In this document: piece after piece, positions 48,855-57,300 of the stretch
Position numbering within the stretch: the first letter of the stretch is position 1
How the letters are laid out: the number at the start of each line of letters is the position of its first letter
Source of the DNA: Chlorobaculum limnaeum
GTDB taxonomy: Bacteria > Bacteroidota > Chlorobiia > Chlorobiales > Chlorobiaceae
NCBI RefSeq assembly: GCF_001747405.1
Contig: NZ_CP017305.1
Location: 1,754,001-1,818,000 of the forward strand
Length of the DNA stretch: 64,000 nt
Direction of reading: 5' to 3'
Notes under the pieces: model-generated
Databases searched by the model: none
Told to the model about the DNA's origin: nothing
The model's input: the letters and a program-made list of their open reading frames with translations, nothing else
Program-made: the position numbers and the translations under genes

Positions 48855-48950
48855 GTCATTCTGAATGGAGTGAAGCATCATGAAAAATCCATCTTGTTGA
48901 GAAACAAGGAGTTCTGGATTCTCCTCCCGACAAATCGTACTCAGAATGAC
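48855..48950. mobile_element. MITE/REP-like element, 96 bp
   Basis: The ends GTCATTCTGA (48855-48864) and TCAGAATGAC (48941-48950) are perfect 10-bp inverted repeats. Internal arms GAAAAATCCATC and GGATTCTCC are also partly complementary. There is no coding capacity. It has the classic GTCATTCTGA...TCAGAATGAC form of short palindromic mobile repeats. Confidence 0.8.
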
Positions 48951-48968
48951 CTATGGAAAAAGCTTTGT

Positions 48969-49415
48969 TCACCCGTTCCCGGCGATGTCCTCGTCCCACA
49001 AATCAGGACGCTCGGCGATGAATGCGTCCATCAGGCTCCGGCATCCGTCGTCGTCGAGAAGCGTGACTTCGACGCCGTGCTCGCGCAGGAATCCGGCGTT
49101 GCCTCGGAAGTTCCGCTCCTCCCCCACGACGACCCGCCCGACGCCGAACTGGACGATTGCGCCCGCGCACATCATGCACGGCGAGAGCGTCGTGTAGAGC
49201 GTTACGTCGCCGTACCGGACGCGGCGGCCCGCCTTGCGAATGCAGTCCATCTCGCCGTGGGCTATCGGGTTGCCGTTCTGCACGCGCTGGTTGTGACCGC
49301 TGGCGATGACCTTGCCGCCTTCGACCATCACCGCGCCAACCGGCACGCCGCCCTCCTCGTAGCTTTTCCTCGCCTGTTCGAGGGCCAGTGCCATGAACTC
49401 ACTATCTCTGTTCAT
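48969..49415 (-). CDS. Cytosine-deaminase-like (Fcy1-type) nucleoside/base deaminase
   Basis: From the ATG at 49415 the product is 148 residues. Zinc and catalytic motifs are HGEMDCI and SPCMMCAGAI. The neighbouring sequence (EEGGVPVGAVMV, SGHNQRVQNGNPIAHGE, LYTTLSPCMMC, VVGEERNF) and above all the C-terminus FIAERPDLWDEDI resemble yeast cytosine deaminase Fcy1 (FIDERPQDWFEDIGE). They are less like TadA, whose HAE motif differs. Substrate is therefore probably a free pyrimidine or purine base, by inference. It starts 1 bp after the stop of the cache-domain gene, forming an operon. Confidence 0.85.
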   Translation of the reverse strand: MNRDSEFMALALEQARKSYEEGGVPVGAVMVEGGKVIASGHNQRVQNGNPIAHGEMDCIRKAGRRVRYGDVTLYTTLSPCMMCAGAIVQFGVGRVVVGEERNFRGNAGFLREHGVEVTLLDDDGCRSLMDAFIAERPDLWDEDIAGNG

Positions 49416-49416
49416 C

Positions 49417-50190
49417 TTACTTGCATTGCTGTGCGATGAAGAAGTACCAGCCAAGCGCCGGGGATTTCTGGAAAATCGAGGCCATCTTCTTGCCGTCGAG
49501 CGAATAGTTGAACACGCCACGCTCCTTGCCCATCACCACCTTGAAGGCGTCCCCGAGGCTTTCGTTGCCGATTTCGGAAACCGTTTTGAACGTCCGGGCC
49601 TGATAGCGGTGCAGCGTTACTTTCGTATTCGCATCGAGCGCGTAGAAGTAAGCGTTCTCCGGCAGCGTCATGCGGGATTCGACAAGCTCGGCAAGCTTGA
49701 CCGCATCGACCGAAACGCCAACCGCCGCGACCACCTTGCCGCTGGCGACCACCGGAACGGCGACGATGATCGAGCGCTGCCCTGTCGATTTGCTGATCAC
49801 CAGCTCGCCGAGCACCTCCTGCCCTGCAACGAGTTTCGGGAAATAGCTGCGATCCTTGAGATTCTGATCGGTGAGACCGCCTTTCGCGGTGGAGTAGTAG
49901 CTGCCGTCAGGCATCATGAACCACACCGTGGCATCGGTCGGCAGATCCTGAGCGAAGCGGTCGAGCATCGGCTGGACTGCATCCCACCTGGCCGACTTCG
50001 CCTCCGGTGATGCGGCAATCGCTTTTTCCGTCCGCAGAATGCCTGCGAGGTGCTCCTCGACCAGCCCCGTGAACGCGCCAAGGGCAACCTCCGGCTCCAG
50101 CCTCACCGAAGCCGCTTTCGCCTCCGCGCGAACCGTGAGCAGACACAGCGCCAGCACAGCGGACATCAGGATTGAAATGAACTTTGACAT
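49417..50190 (-). CDS. Periplasmic cache-domain sensor-like protein
   Basis: The ATG at 50190 follows a strong AAGGAGGT. The 257-residue product has a signal peptide (1-24, ending AEA-KAA) and a helical lead of about 60 residues. A double-cache-like ligand-binding fold follows (DATVWFMMPDGSYYSTAKG, LKDRSYFPKL, GELVISKSTGQRSIIVAVPV, VAAVGVSVDAVKLAELV). There is no second membrane helix, kinase or methyl-accepting domain. It is an isolated periplasmic sensor or binding protein. The link to the downstream deaminase could mean sensing of a base or related ligand, but that is speculation. Confidence 0.82.
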   Translation of the reverse strand: MSKFISILMSAVLALCLLTVRAEAKAASVRLEPEVALGAFTGLVEEHLAGILRTEKAIAASPEAKSARWDAVQPMLDRFAQDLPTDATVWFMMPDGSYYSTAKGGLTDQNLKDRSYFPKLVAGQEVLGELVISKSTGQRSIIVAVPVVASGKVVAAVGVSVDAVKLAELVESRMTLPENAYFYALDANTKVTLHRYQARTFKTVSEIGNESLGDAFKVVMGKERGVFNYSLDGKKMASIFQKSPALGWYFFIAQQCK

Positions 50191-50424
50191 GCGAGACCTC
50201 CTTTCAGGTTGTTTGAGAAACACCATGAACTACAAGACCCCAACACTTAACAGAACAGAAACCGGCAATGACGCCAGACAAGCCGAGCCGCCGCATCTCC
50301 TGCTTTTCAAAGTTCAGAATATCCGGGGTGAGAATCAAGAGTGAAATCGGAAGGGGGCTGCTTTTTTGCGCGGCACAATCAGTGCGAGAGCAACATGACG
50401 ATACAAATTATGTCCGTTGATGTT

Positions 50425-50712
50425 TCAATCAGCCAGAACGCGCAGCACGGTGTCGGGTGATTTTTTGACCAGATTGAGCAAGACCAGCGCCGGGCCTTGG
50501 GGTTTGCGATCTCCGCGCTCCCAGTGCCTCAGGGTGGAGACGCTGATGCCAAATGTGGCAGCGAATTCGTTTTGGGTCAGCTTGGTCTGCAACCTGACGC
50601 TTTTCACATCGACCGGTTGAGGATGATAGGTTCTGACCTCGACTGGGTTGCCCTGCGAATACGCGACCGCCTCTTCCAGTCCTTTTGTGATGCTCTCGAA
50701 TGTGCTGCTCAT
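50425..50712 (-). CDS. XRE-family antitoxin-like regulator (NadS/HigA type)
   Basis: The 95-residue protein ends in a helix-turn-helix (VRLQTKLTQNEFAATFGISVSTLRHWERGDRKPQG; the core is TQNEFAATFGISVSTLRHWE) and begins with FESITKGLEEAVAYSQG. Antitoxins of this build pair with a RelE/HigB toxin gene immediately upstream. Here the upstream neighbour is vapC, so a partner toxin is missing. It starts 16 bp after the vapC stop and may be cotranscribed with vapBC. Confidence 0.85.
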   Translation of the reverse strand: MSSTFESITKGLEEAVAYSQGNPVEVRTYHPQPVDVKSVRLQTKLTQNEFAATFGISVSTLRHWERGDRKPQGPALVLLNLVKKSPDTVLRVLAD

Positions 50713-50727
50713 CTCTCTTTCCCCGGC

Positions 50728-51099
50728 TCACTTCTCGAAATAGTGCACGTCCTCGATTCCCTGAAAATCGGAGTCTTGCGTCCACAACGTCGCTCCATAC
50801 TCCCGCGCCGTTGCCAGCATGATGCTGCCGGCCATCGGGAGTTTTTCCTGAGCGCTGATTCGCGCGGCGGTCAATGAGAGCGGGGCCGTCAGTTCAACCA
50901 CCTGCCCCTGCTGCATGAAGGCGATGGCCTGAAGCGCGCTGCCTTCGCCTCGTTGCTGGAGTATCCGTTTGAATACTTCATACAAACTGATAACCGGCAC
51001 AACCAGATTCGTGAAATCTTCGATGGGCGCGGCAAAATGGTCAGCGGCGGGCGTGCCTGCAAAGTACTCCAGCCATCCGGATGAATCGACCACATTCAT
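50728..51099 (-). CDS. vapC: VapC-type PIN-domain toxin, one acidic residue missing
   Basis: The 123-residue PIN protein has Asp5 (VDSSGWLEYF), Glu41 (SLYEVFK) and the late acidic pair in TLWTQDSDFQ (Asp109/Asp111). PIN RNases normally have an Asp in the helix motif LPxADSxxLATA; here the sequence is LPMAGSIMLATA, with Gly91. A GAC to GGC change would explain this. Nuclease activity may be lost. Its ATG overlaps the vapB stop by 4 bp, the standard operon form. Confidence 0.88.
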   Translation of the reverse strand: MNVVDSSGWLEYFAGTPAADHFAAPIEDFTNLVVPVISLYEVFKRILQQRGEGSALQAIAFMQQGQVVELTAPLSLTAARISAQEKLPMAGSIMLATAREYGATLWTQDSDFQGIEDVHYFEK

Positions 51100-51302
51100 A
51101 CCCGGTCTCCTTCGCGCACCACTTGCGTGTCGAGTCCCGGAAGGAAACCGCGCATCTGTTTTGGCGAGCGGATCGGCACCAGTTCGATGCGGCCTTCATA
51201 CACGATTGCCTGAATCTTCTGGCCGGGTTGCAAATCAAGTTGGTCGCGTATTGCTTTTGGAATGACGACCTGAAATTTCGGCGAAATGGTTACGGTTGTC
51301 AT
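51096..51302 (-). CDS. vapB: VapB-type AbrB/MazE-fold antitoxin
   Basis: The 68-residue protein has the swapped-hairpin AbrB motif VTISPKFQVVIPKAIRDQLDLQPGQKI (core FQVVIPKAIRDQL). A C-terminal arm follows (LPGLDTQVVREGDRV) that would thread into the VapC active site. It represses its own operon and neutralises VapC. ATG at 51302. Confidence 0.92.
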   Translation of the reverse strand: MTTVTISPKFQVVIPKAIRDQLDLQPGQKIQAIVYEGRIELVPIRSPKQMRGFLPGLDTQVVREGDRV

Positions 51303-51374
51303 CGATCCTCCATCGTTAATCTTATTGTCATACGACGAATATATCGATCAAAAAAAGGTAAGTCAAGCACCCTC

Positions 51375-51503
51375 ATGTTCGCTCCTCTCAAAGAGCAGGG
51401 CTTTTTCAGAAAGGCTTTTATCGAATGCGAAACCATCGCATGGCCCAACGGAGCGGATGTCGCTCCCGAATCTCTCTACGAAAAACTCCTGCAAAAAGAA
51501 TGA
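51375..51503 (+). pseudogene. DUF2442 C-terminal fragment (copy A)
   Basis: A 42-codon frame (MFAPLKEQGFF...TIAWPNGADVAPESLYEKLL) equals the last half of the DUF2442 family. The usual N-terminal strands are absent from the preceding 70 bp, so the gene is truncated. It is clearly paralogous to the copy at 52626-52811, including the bases after the stop. Confidence 0.8.
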
Positions 51504-51557
51504 AAGCGGGAAGGTGTCGTGCATCAATCCAGAGTTCCGAGGACTTTCGGCATGGGA

Positions 51558-51934
51558 CTACAAACGTTGAATCGTCTCGATCATGGCGTGTACAGCTTGT
51601 CGCAATTCCGGGAGTTCATGAATGCAGATATTGAATATTTCTTCAGCGTCGATGTTAAAATATTGATGTGAAAGCACATCCCGAATACCTTTCACGCCTG
51701 TCCAGTTGATGTTCGGGTAATCCTTGAGCAGGTTGCCGTCAGTTTCCTTGTCTATTTTCTTGAAATTTTCGCCAACCGCGATAAGCATCATGGCAATCGG
51801 TCAAGCATGTCGAGACCGTGTTCGCTGTCGAGAAAATCGTCACCCGTTTTGATCGAAGCGGCTCGCCGCTCGATTCTGCCGAGCGCCTCATCGATCTGAC
51901 TGAGTTTTTCAGCAAGAAGGCGCGTGTTATACAT
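51558..51934 (-). pseudogene. hepT: HepT (HEPN/DUF86) toxin, frameshifted
   Basis: The N-terminal frame from the ATG at 51934 (MYNTRLLAEKLSQIDEALGRIERR) stops after GLDMLDRLP. The C-terminal frame continues MMLIAVGENFKKIDKET and contains the HEPN RNase motif RDVLSHQY (R-x4-H-x-Y). Adding one base near 51795 (CGA-TTG to CGA-ATT-G) gives DRIAMMLIAVGE and a 125-residue HepT. The start overlaps the mntA stop by 8 bp. HepT is an RNase neutralised by MntA AMPylation of the Tyr. The single-base loss suggests inactivation. Confidence 0.88.
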
Positions 51935-52214
51935 AAAGCGCTTCCTCGTCAATGTGCGCTTTGAGGTACTGGTTCATGCGTTTCCAGTAGCGAATCACGT
52001 CAACCTTTCTCATCAGAAGCGATTCGAGAGTCGCCTGTAATTCTGCCTGAAGTAACAGGTTAGGCTCCATTTCAACAACAATGTCAATATCACTGTCAGG
52101 CTTGGCAGTGTCATTGGCGACGGAACCGAAGATACCGACTTTTTTTACGTGATATTTATCAGCAAGCTCTTGCTTGTATTCACGGATAATCTGTAGTACC
52201 TGTTCCTTTTGCAT
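51927..52214 (-). CDS. mntA: MntA minimal nucleotidyltransferase antitoxin
   Basis: The 95-residue protein from the ATG at 52214 (MQKEQVLQIIREYKQEL) has the nucleotidyltransferase signature KVGIFGSVANDTAKPDSDIDIVVE (core GSVAN...DSDID) and a third acidic position in RKVDVIRYW. MntA AMPylates the conserved Tyr of HepT. It appears intact although its toxin is frameshifted. An upstream start at 52274 adds residues without support. Confidence 0.9.
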   Translation of the reverse strand: MQKEQVLQIIREYKQELADKYHVKKVGIFGSVANDTAKPDSDIDIVVEMEPNLLLQAELQATLESLLMRKVDVIRYWKRMNQYLKAHIDEEALYV

Positions 52215-52307
52215 TGTTCTGCCTGTTGCTGAAATGCAGTTTGAGGTTGCTCTTTTTAAGTATATGACGGCCATTCATTCTTTGCAATATCTTTCAGGCA
52301 TGGCCCG

Positions 52308-52469
52308 ATGAGCCGAAGGATCAACGAAAAAATTTGCAGCAACGGATCAACGGCCCCGATATTCAGTGATACCAACGAGCTTTTGGCGGATTGGGAGCTT
52401 GCCGGATCGAGCAAGGAGATGATGCCTGGCGAACCTTTAAACTGAAGAGTGCACCATTTGGAACCTGAA
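52308..52469 (+). pseudogene. DUF4160 C-terminal remnant
   Basis: A 53-codon frame ends NELLADWELAGSSKEMMPGEPL and then KLK, matching the end of DUF4160 proteins (ELLADWELA...GEPLK). The N-terminal domain is missing. DUF4160 genes commonly precede DUF2442 genes, exactly as here, which supports the identification. Confidence 0.65.
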
Positions 52470-52811
52470 TGATGTGATCGGGATAACGTACTTCTGCGAT
52501 TATCGTTATCCCGTCATTGCGAGGAACATCGCGACGTGGCAATCCATGCGGAATCGGCGAAGGCAGTAAAAGATGGATCGCCGCGCCCCGACAGGTCAGG
52601 ACTCGCGATGACGAGTTCTCGTGATTCGAAGATGGGTTGCATGGTGAGGTCGATTTTTCAGAGTACCCGCAAAAAGGCCCGGTGTTCGCCGCTCTCAAAG
52701 ACTCTGGCTTTTTCAGAAGTGCCTTCATCGAAGGCGGAACCATCGCTTGGCCCAACGGAGCGGATGTCGCACCCGAATCCCTCTACGAAAAACTCCTGCA
52801 AAAAGAATGAA
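52466..52811 (+). pseudogene. DUF2442 gene interrupted by a MITE (copy B)
   Basis: CTG at 52466 followed by codons for NDVIGITYFCDYR gives the DUF2442 N-terminus. After the 102-bp element the frame resumes FEDGLHGEVDFSEYPQKGPV (from 52626) and continues to TIAWPNGADVAPESLYEKLL, with a TGA at 52809-52811. The two halves are in different frames, so the gene is dead unless the element is removed. The start codon is also degraded from ATG. Confidence 0.8.
52513..52614. mobile_element. MITE/REP-like element inserted in a DUF2442 gene
   Basis: CGTCATTGCGAG (52513-52524) and CTCGCGATGACG (52603-52614) are inverted repeats with one mismatch. Internal GGCAATCCAT and AGATGGATCGCC arms also pair partly. 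There is no coding capacity. Its ends follow the common CGTCATTGCGAG palindromic-repeat form and it splits a recognisable gene. Confidence 0.8.
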
Positions 52812-52876
52812 AGCGGAAATGTGTTGTAAAGCAATAAATCGGGTATTTTGAGCAACGGAATAACACATCTTAACCT

Positions 52877-54202
52877 TCATTTAGTTATTCTGTGCCAAAT
52901 ATATGCAGGTCGCTTTTCATACCTTTTTTTAATTGACATCGGAAGACTGGCTTCATTTAAAGCACTCATAGCAATTAAAATCAATGAAGGCACTAGTGGA
53001 ACTGGCGATCCTGTATATATCGCTGCAGACAATCCAATTATACTTGCAACACCCCCTTTGAAAGCATTTCTTGAAACAGATTGAGTGTGATCTCGCATCT
53101 CATCAATCTGAGACATTATTTCTATCTGAAATAATTGACGTGCTTTTTGATCAAATTTATCTGACTCATAACCTAAAAGCTGCTCAGACACATTTTGCAA
53201 TGTCAAATTAAACCGCTCAAAAGATTTTGAGTACTTTGTCCTAAGATCAATTATCGTTTCTGGCGAGTCGATGCAAATAAAACTATTATTAGCCTCTAAA
53301 AATTTTGTTGATATTGACGGTTTAGACTTATCGCTAATACTTGCCAAAGATAGAAATTCAGACTCGAAAGGAGATTCTGTAATATAAGTATGACCCAATC
53401 GAGCCGCCACATATGATTCATTATAAATATCCAACAACCGACTTCTCATTGCTTGATTTATAGTCTGATATGCCCAACGTTCAAAATCATCTTTATTCAA
53501 AACACCATTTTTATCCCAGACTGGATCAAACAATAGGCTGCCATCATCCATCTTCTTGCTGCCAGAAATCGTTTTAAACAAAAAAAGACTCGTCCCTGAA
53601 AACCAATAATCGTTTTTAAACTCAACATTAAGAGCCGTCCTTCGTTTTTCGTGTGCATCTTCATTCAAAAGCAACATCCGCCCCTTATCATCCATCACTA
53701 CTGATCTAAGAACAGCATTGTTATGGATAAAATCATGGATCTGTTCAGGAATATCTGACCTAAAAGCATCATCAGAGTTTAAAAAAGGCACTTCATCAGT
53801 AGGACGATTGAGATAAGACAAAGGGAGTATTCTCAAAAAGCCTGCACGAATAAGTTTAAATGCCCATGAAAACAGTTCTAATCCTTTTTTCAACCGGCTC
53901 AACTCAACAGAAAATGATGAGTCAACAATAGGGTCATTGATTATTATAGAATCATAAACCAATAATGAGGATAAGATTTTCTCTTGTGTTGTACGGACTG
54001 AAGAAGTGCTAAACAATGCACTAAGACTTTCGCAATAATCAGAATTATTGACTTCTGATAAGGCAGTCTGCTTCCTAGCATTTATATAATAAGAAACCCT
54101 ATCAGTTATTTCCTTTTTTGATAAACATGTCAAATCAACAATCGAACCAGAAGCAGTAATCAGACCTGACTCTATCAGCATATCCAAAGCAAGATCACTC
54201 AC
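52877..54202 (-). CDS. AT-rich orphan protein, 441 residues, unknown
   Basis: I do not recognise this protein. A GTG start at 54202 is set by GGAGGA four nt upstream. The N-terminal 330 residues look soluble and mixed alpha/beta (LALDMLIESGLITASGSIVDL; TTQEKILSSLLVYDSIIIND; a cluster of charged residues around MDDKGRMLLLNEDAHEKRR). The C-terminal 80 residues have a helix with QIEIMSQIDEMRDHTQS. A Gly/Ala/Ile-rich hydrophobic hairpin follows (GGVASIIGLSAAIYTG, VPLVPSLILIAMSA), probably membrane-seeking, then a basic tail. Base and codon use are strikingly AT-rich against the high-GC flanks, a sign of horizontal transfer. It stands alone between decayed toxin genes and nrdJ. A defence role is possible but unproven. 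Confidence 0.75.
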   Translation of the reverse strand: MSDLALDMLIESGLITASGSIVDLTCLSKKEITDRVSYYINARKQTALSEVNNSDYCESLSALFSTSSVRTTQEKILSSLLVYDSIIINDPIVDSSFSVELSRLKKGLELFSWAFKLIRAGFLRILPLSYLNRPTDEVPFLNSDDAFRSDIPEQIHDFIHNNAVLRSVVMDDKGRMLLLNEDAHEKRRTALNVEFKNDYWFSGTSLFLFKTISGSKKMDDGSLLFDPVWDKNGVLNKDDFERWAYQTINQAMRSRLLDIYNESYVAARLGHTYITESPFESEFLSLASISDKSKPSISTKFLEANNSFICIDSPETIIDLRTKYSKSFERFNLTLQNVSEQLLGYESDKFDQKARQLFQIEIMSQIDEMRDHTQSVSRNAFKGGVASIIGLSAAIYTGSPVPLVPSLILIAMSALNEASLPMSIKKRYEKRPAYIWHRITK

Positions 54203-54293
54203 AGTTCCTCCATTGTATAAAGAACATCCGTTTTGAGAAGTGTAAAACTTTTGTATGTAATATCAAATTCAAATTTCTTGAAAACATCCCCCC

Positions 54294-54324
54294 CAAAAAA
54301 AGCGCCGAGCAATCACCCGGCGCT
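54294..54324 (-). terminator. Terminator after nrdJ
   Basis: AGCGCCG (54301-54307) pairs with CGGCGCT (54318-54324). On the minus strand a T7 run (A tract 54294-54300) follows, directly 3' of the nrdJ stop. Confidence 0.88.
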
Positions 54325-54342
54325 CCCGGAGTCAATCCTACC

Positions 54343-57300
54343 TCACGAACAACCGGTCGTCATTCCGCAATCTTCGCACACCTTGCACGTCCCATTCTGC
54401 TTCACCCTCACCGATCCGCAATTCTCGCACTGTTCGCCCGTATAACCTTGCACCCTTGCCTGCGCGGCCTGGCTTTTGAGGATGCCGTGGTCGTCGGCGT
54501 GGTGTTTTGGCGTGTGGACGGCGAGTTCCGGCTCTGACGCTTTGGCTGCGTGGCCGTTACCGTTGCCGTTGGCTGGCACTTCCGGCACTTCGTCCACCGC
54601 TTTCACGTGCACGAAATCCTTGCGACCGAGGTAGTCGTAGCCGATGGAGCGGAAAACGTAGTCGAGAATCGAAGTCGAGTTCTTGATGGCGTTGTGGCCC
54701 TGCACCGCGCCCGCAGGCTCGAAGCGGGTGAAGGTGAAGCTGTCCACCAGCTCTTCGAGCGGCATTCCGTACTGGAGCGCCTTGGAGGCAAGCACGGCGA
54801 AGCAGTTGAGCAGCCCCTTGAACGACGCGCCCTCCTTGTACATGTCGATGAAGATTTCGCCCAGCGAACCATCCTCGTACTCGCCGGTTCTGAGGAACAC
54901 CTTGTGGCCACCGACGTAGGCCTCGCGGATGAAACCCTTGCGGCGCTTCGGCAGCATCCGGCGCTCGGAGCGGTGATAGACGCGCTCGACGATGCGCTCC
55001 TGCACCTCCTTCGGCCCCTTGGTCTCGTCGAGATCCTCCTCGGTGCCGAGCATGACCACCTCGTCGAGGTCGGCGATGGACGAAATGTTAAGCGGCTGCG
55101 AGAGCTTGGAGCCGTCGCGATAAATGGTGATCGCCTTGACCATCGACTGCCACGCGGCCTGGTACACCTCGCCAATTTCAGCGGTGGTGGCGGTGCCGGG
55201 CATGTTGACCGTCTTGGAGATCGCGCCGGAGATGAAGGGCTGCACGGCACTCATCATGTGCACGTGCGCCATGTGGTTGATGTAGCGCTCGCCTTTGCGC
55301 CCGCAGGTGCTGGCGCAGTCGAAGACCGGCAGGTGCTCCGCCTTGAGATGCGGCGCGCCCTCGATCATCATGGTGCCGCAGACGTAGTCGTTGGCCGCCT
55401 CGATGTCCGCTTCGGTCGCGCCGAGGGCGCTGAGCATGTCGAAGCCGCCGTCGTTCAGCTCCTCGTCGGTGAAGCCGAGCGAGCGGCAGAACTCCTCGCC
55501 GATGATCCACTTGTTGAAGGCGAAGCGGATGTCGAAGACGCTTTCGAGCTGCTTTTCGACCGCCTCGATCTTTTCGTCGGTAAAGCCGCGGCTCTTGAGC
55601 CACTGCTGGTTGATGCCGGGGCAGCCGCGCAAAGTGCCGTGTCCTTTGCAGTATTTTTCGATCTTCTCGATCTGCTTGTCGCTGTAACCGAGCCGCGTGA
55701 GCGCCTTGTGCACCGACTGGTTGACAATCTTGAAGTAGCCGCCGCCCGCGAGCTTCTTGAACTTGACGATGGCGAACTCCGGCTCGATGCCGGTGGTGTC
55801 GCAATCCATGACGAGGCCGATGGTGCCGGTCGGCGCAATGACGCTCACCTGCGCGTTGCGGAAGCCGTGCTTCTTGCCCTTTCTGAGCGCCTCGTCCCAC
55901 ACCTTTCCAGCGGCATCGAACAGCTCCTTTGGGCAGTACTCGGAATCGATGCCGCGAGGCTTGACGACCAGCCCTTCGTAATCATCCTCCGAATTGTTAT
56001 GCGCGGCACGGCTGTGGTTGCGGATGACACGCAGCATGTCGTCGCTGTTCTCGCGGTAGCGGGCGAACGCGCCGAGGTCTTTGGCCATCTCCGCCGAGGT
56101 GACGTATGCCTGACCGGTCATGAGCGCCGCGATGCCGCCCGCGATGGCAAGGCCGCGCGGCGAGTCGTAGGGAATGCCGAGCACCATCAGCACGCGCCCG
56201 AGGTTGGCGAAACCGAGGCCCAGCGTGCGGAACTCGTAGCTCAGGCGGGCGATCTCTTTGGACGGGAAGTGCGCCATCAGCACCGAAATTTCGAGCACCA
56301 CCGTCCAGAGCGCCGAGGCGTGCTGTAGCTCGGGAATCCTGATCTTGCCGCTCTCCTCGTCGAGGAAGTGCGCGAGGTTCAGGCTGGCGAGGTTGCAGGC
56401 GGTGTCGTCGAGGAACATGTACTCTGAGCACGGGTTGCTCGCGTTGATGCGGCCGCTCCTGGGGCAGGTGTGCCACTCGTTGATTGTGGAGTCGAACTGC
56501 AAACCCGGATCGGCGCACTTCCAGGCGCTCATCACGATCTTCTCCCAGAGGTCTTTGGCGCGAACGGCGCGGGCGTCCTTGCCGGTGGTGCGCTCGCGGA
56601 GTATCCACATCTCGTCGTTCTGCACGGCCTTCATGAACTCGTTGGTCACGCGGACGCTGTTGTTGGAGTTCTGGCCGCCGACGGTTGCGTAGGCTTCGGA
56701 CTCGTAGTGCGTGTCGTACTCGTCGAAGTCGAGGGTAGTGTAACCCTGTTCGACGAGCGCCAGTACGCGCAAAATGTAGCTCAGCGGCACGGCGCGTTGC
56801 AGGGCGTTGCGGATGAGCCGGTCGAGCATTTCGTTCTCCTGCCGGTCAGCGCCGCCCCTGAGCGCCTCATCGACGATCGCTTTCAGGAAACGCGAGCAGA
56901 TTTTGGAACCGGCGACCATCGCGGCCACCTTGTCCTCCTCCTTGGCCTTCCATTCGATGAACTTCTCGACGTCGGGATGGTCGATGTCGATGATCACCAT
57001 CTTGGCCGCGCGGCGGGTGGTGCCGCCGGACTTGATCGCGCCCGCCGCCGAGTCGAAGATTTTGAGGAAGCTCATCAGGCCAGAGGAGCTGCCGCCGCCG
57101 CTGAGCTTTTCGCCCGAGCCGCGAAGATTCGAGTAGTTGGTGCCCGAGCCGCTACCGAACTTGAAGACGCGCGCCTCGCGGATAGCGAGGTCGAAAATGC
57201 CGCCTTCGTTGACCAGGTCGTCCTGGATCGACTGGATGAAACAGGCGTGCGCCTGCGGGCGGCTGTAGGCGTCCTCGGACTCTTTCGTTTCGCCGGTCAC

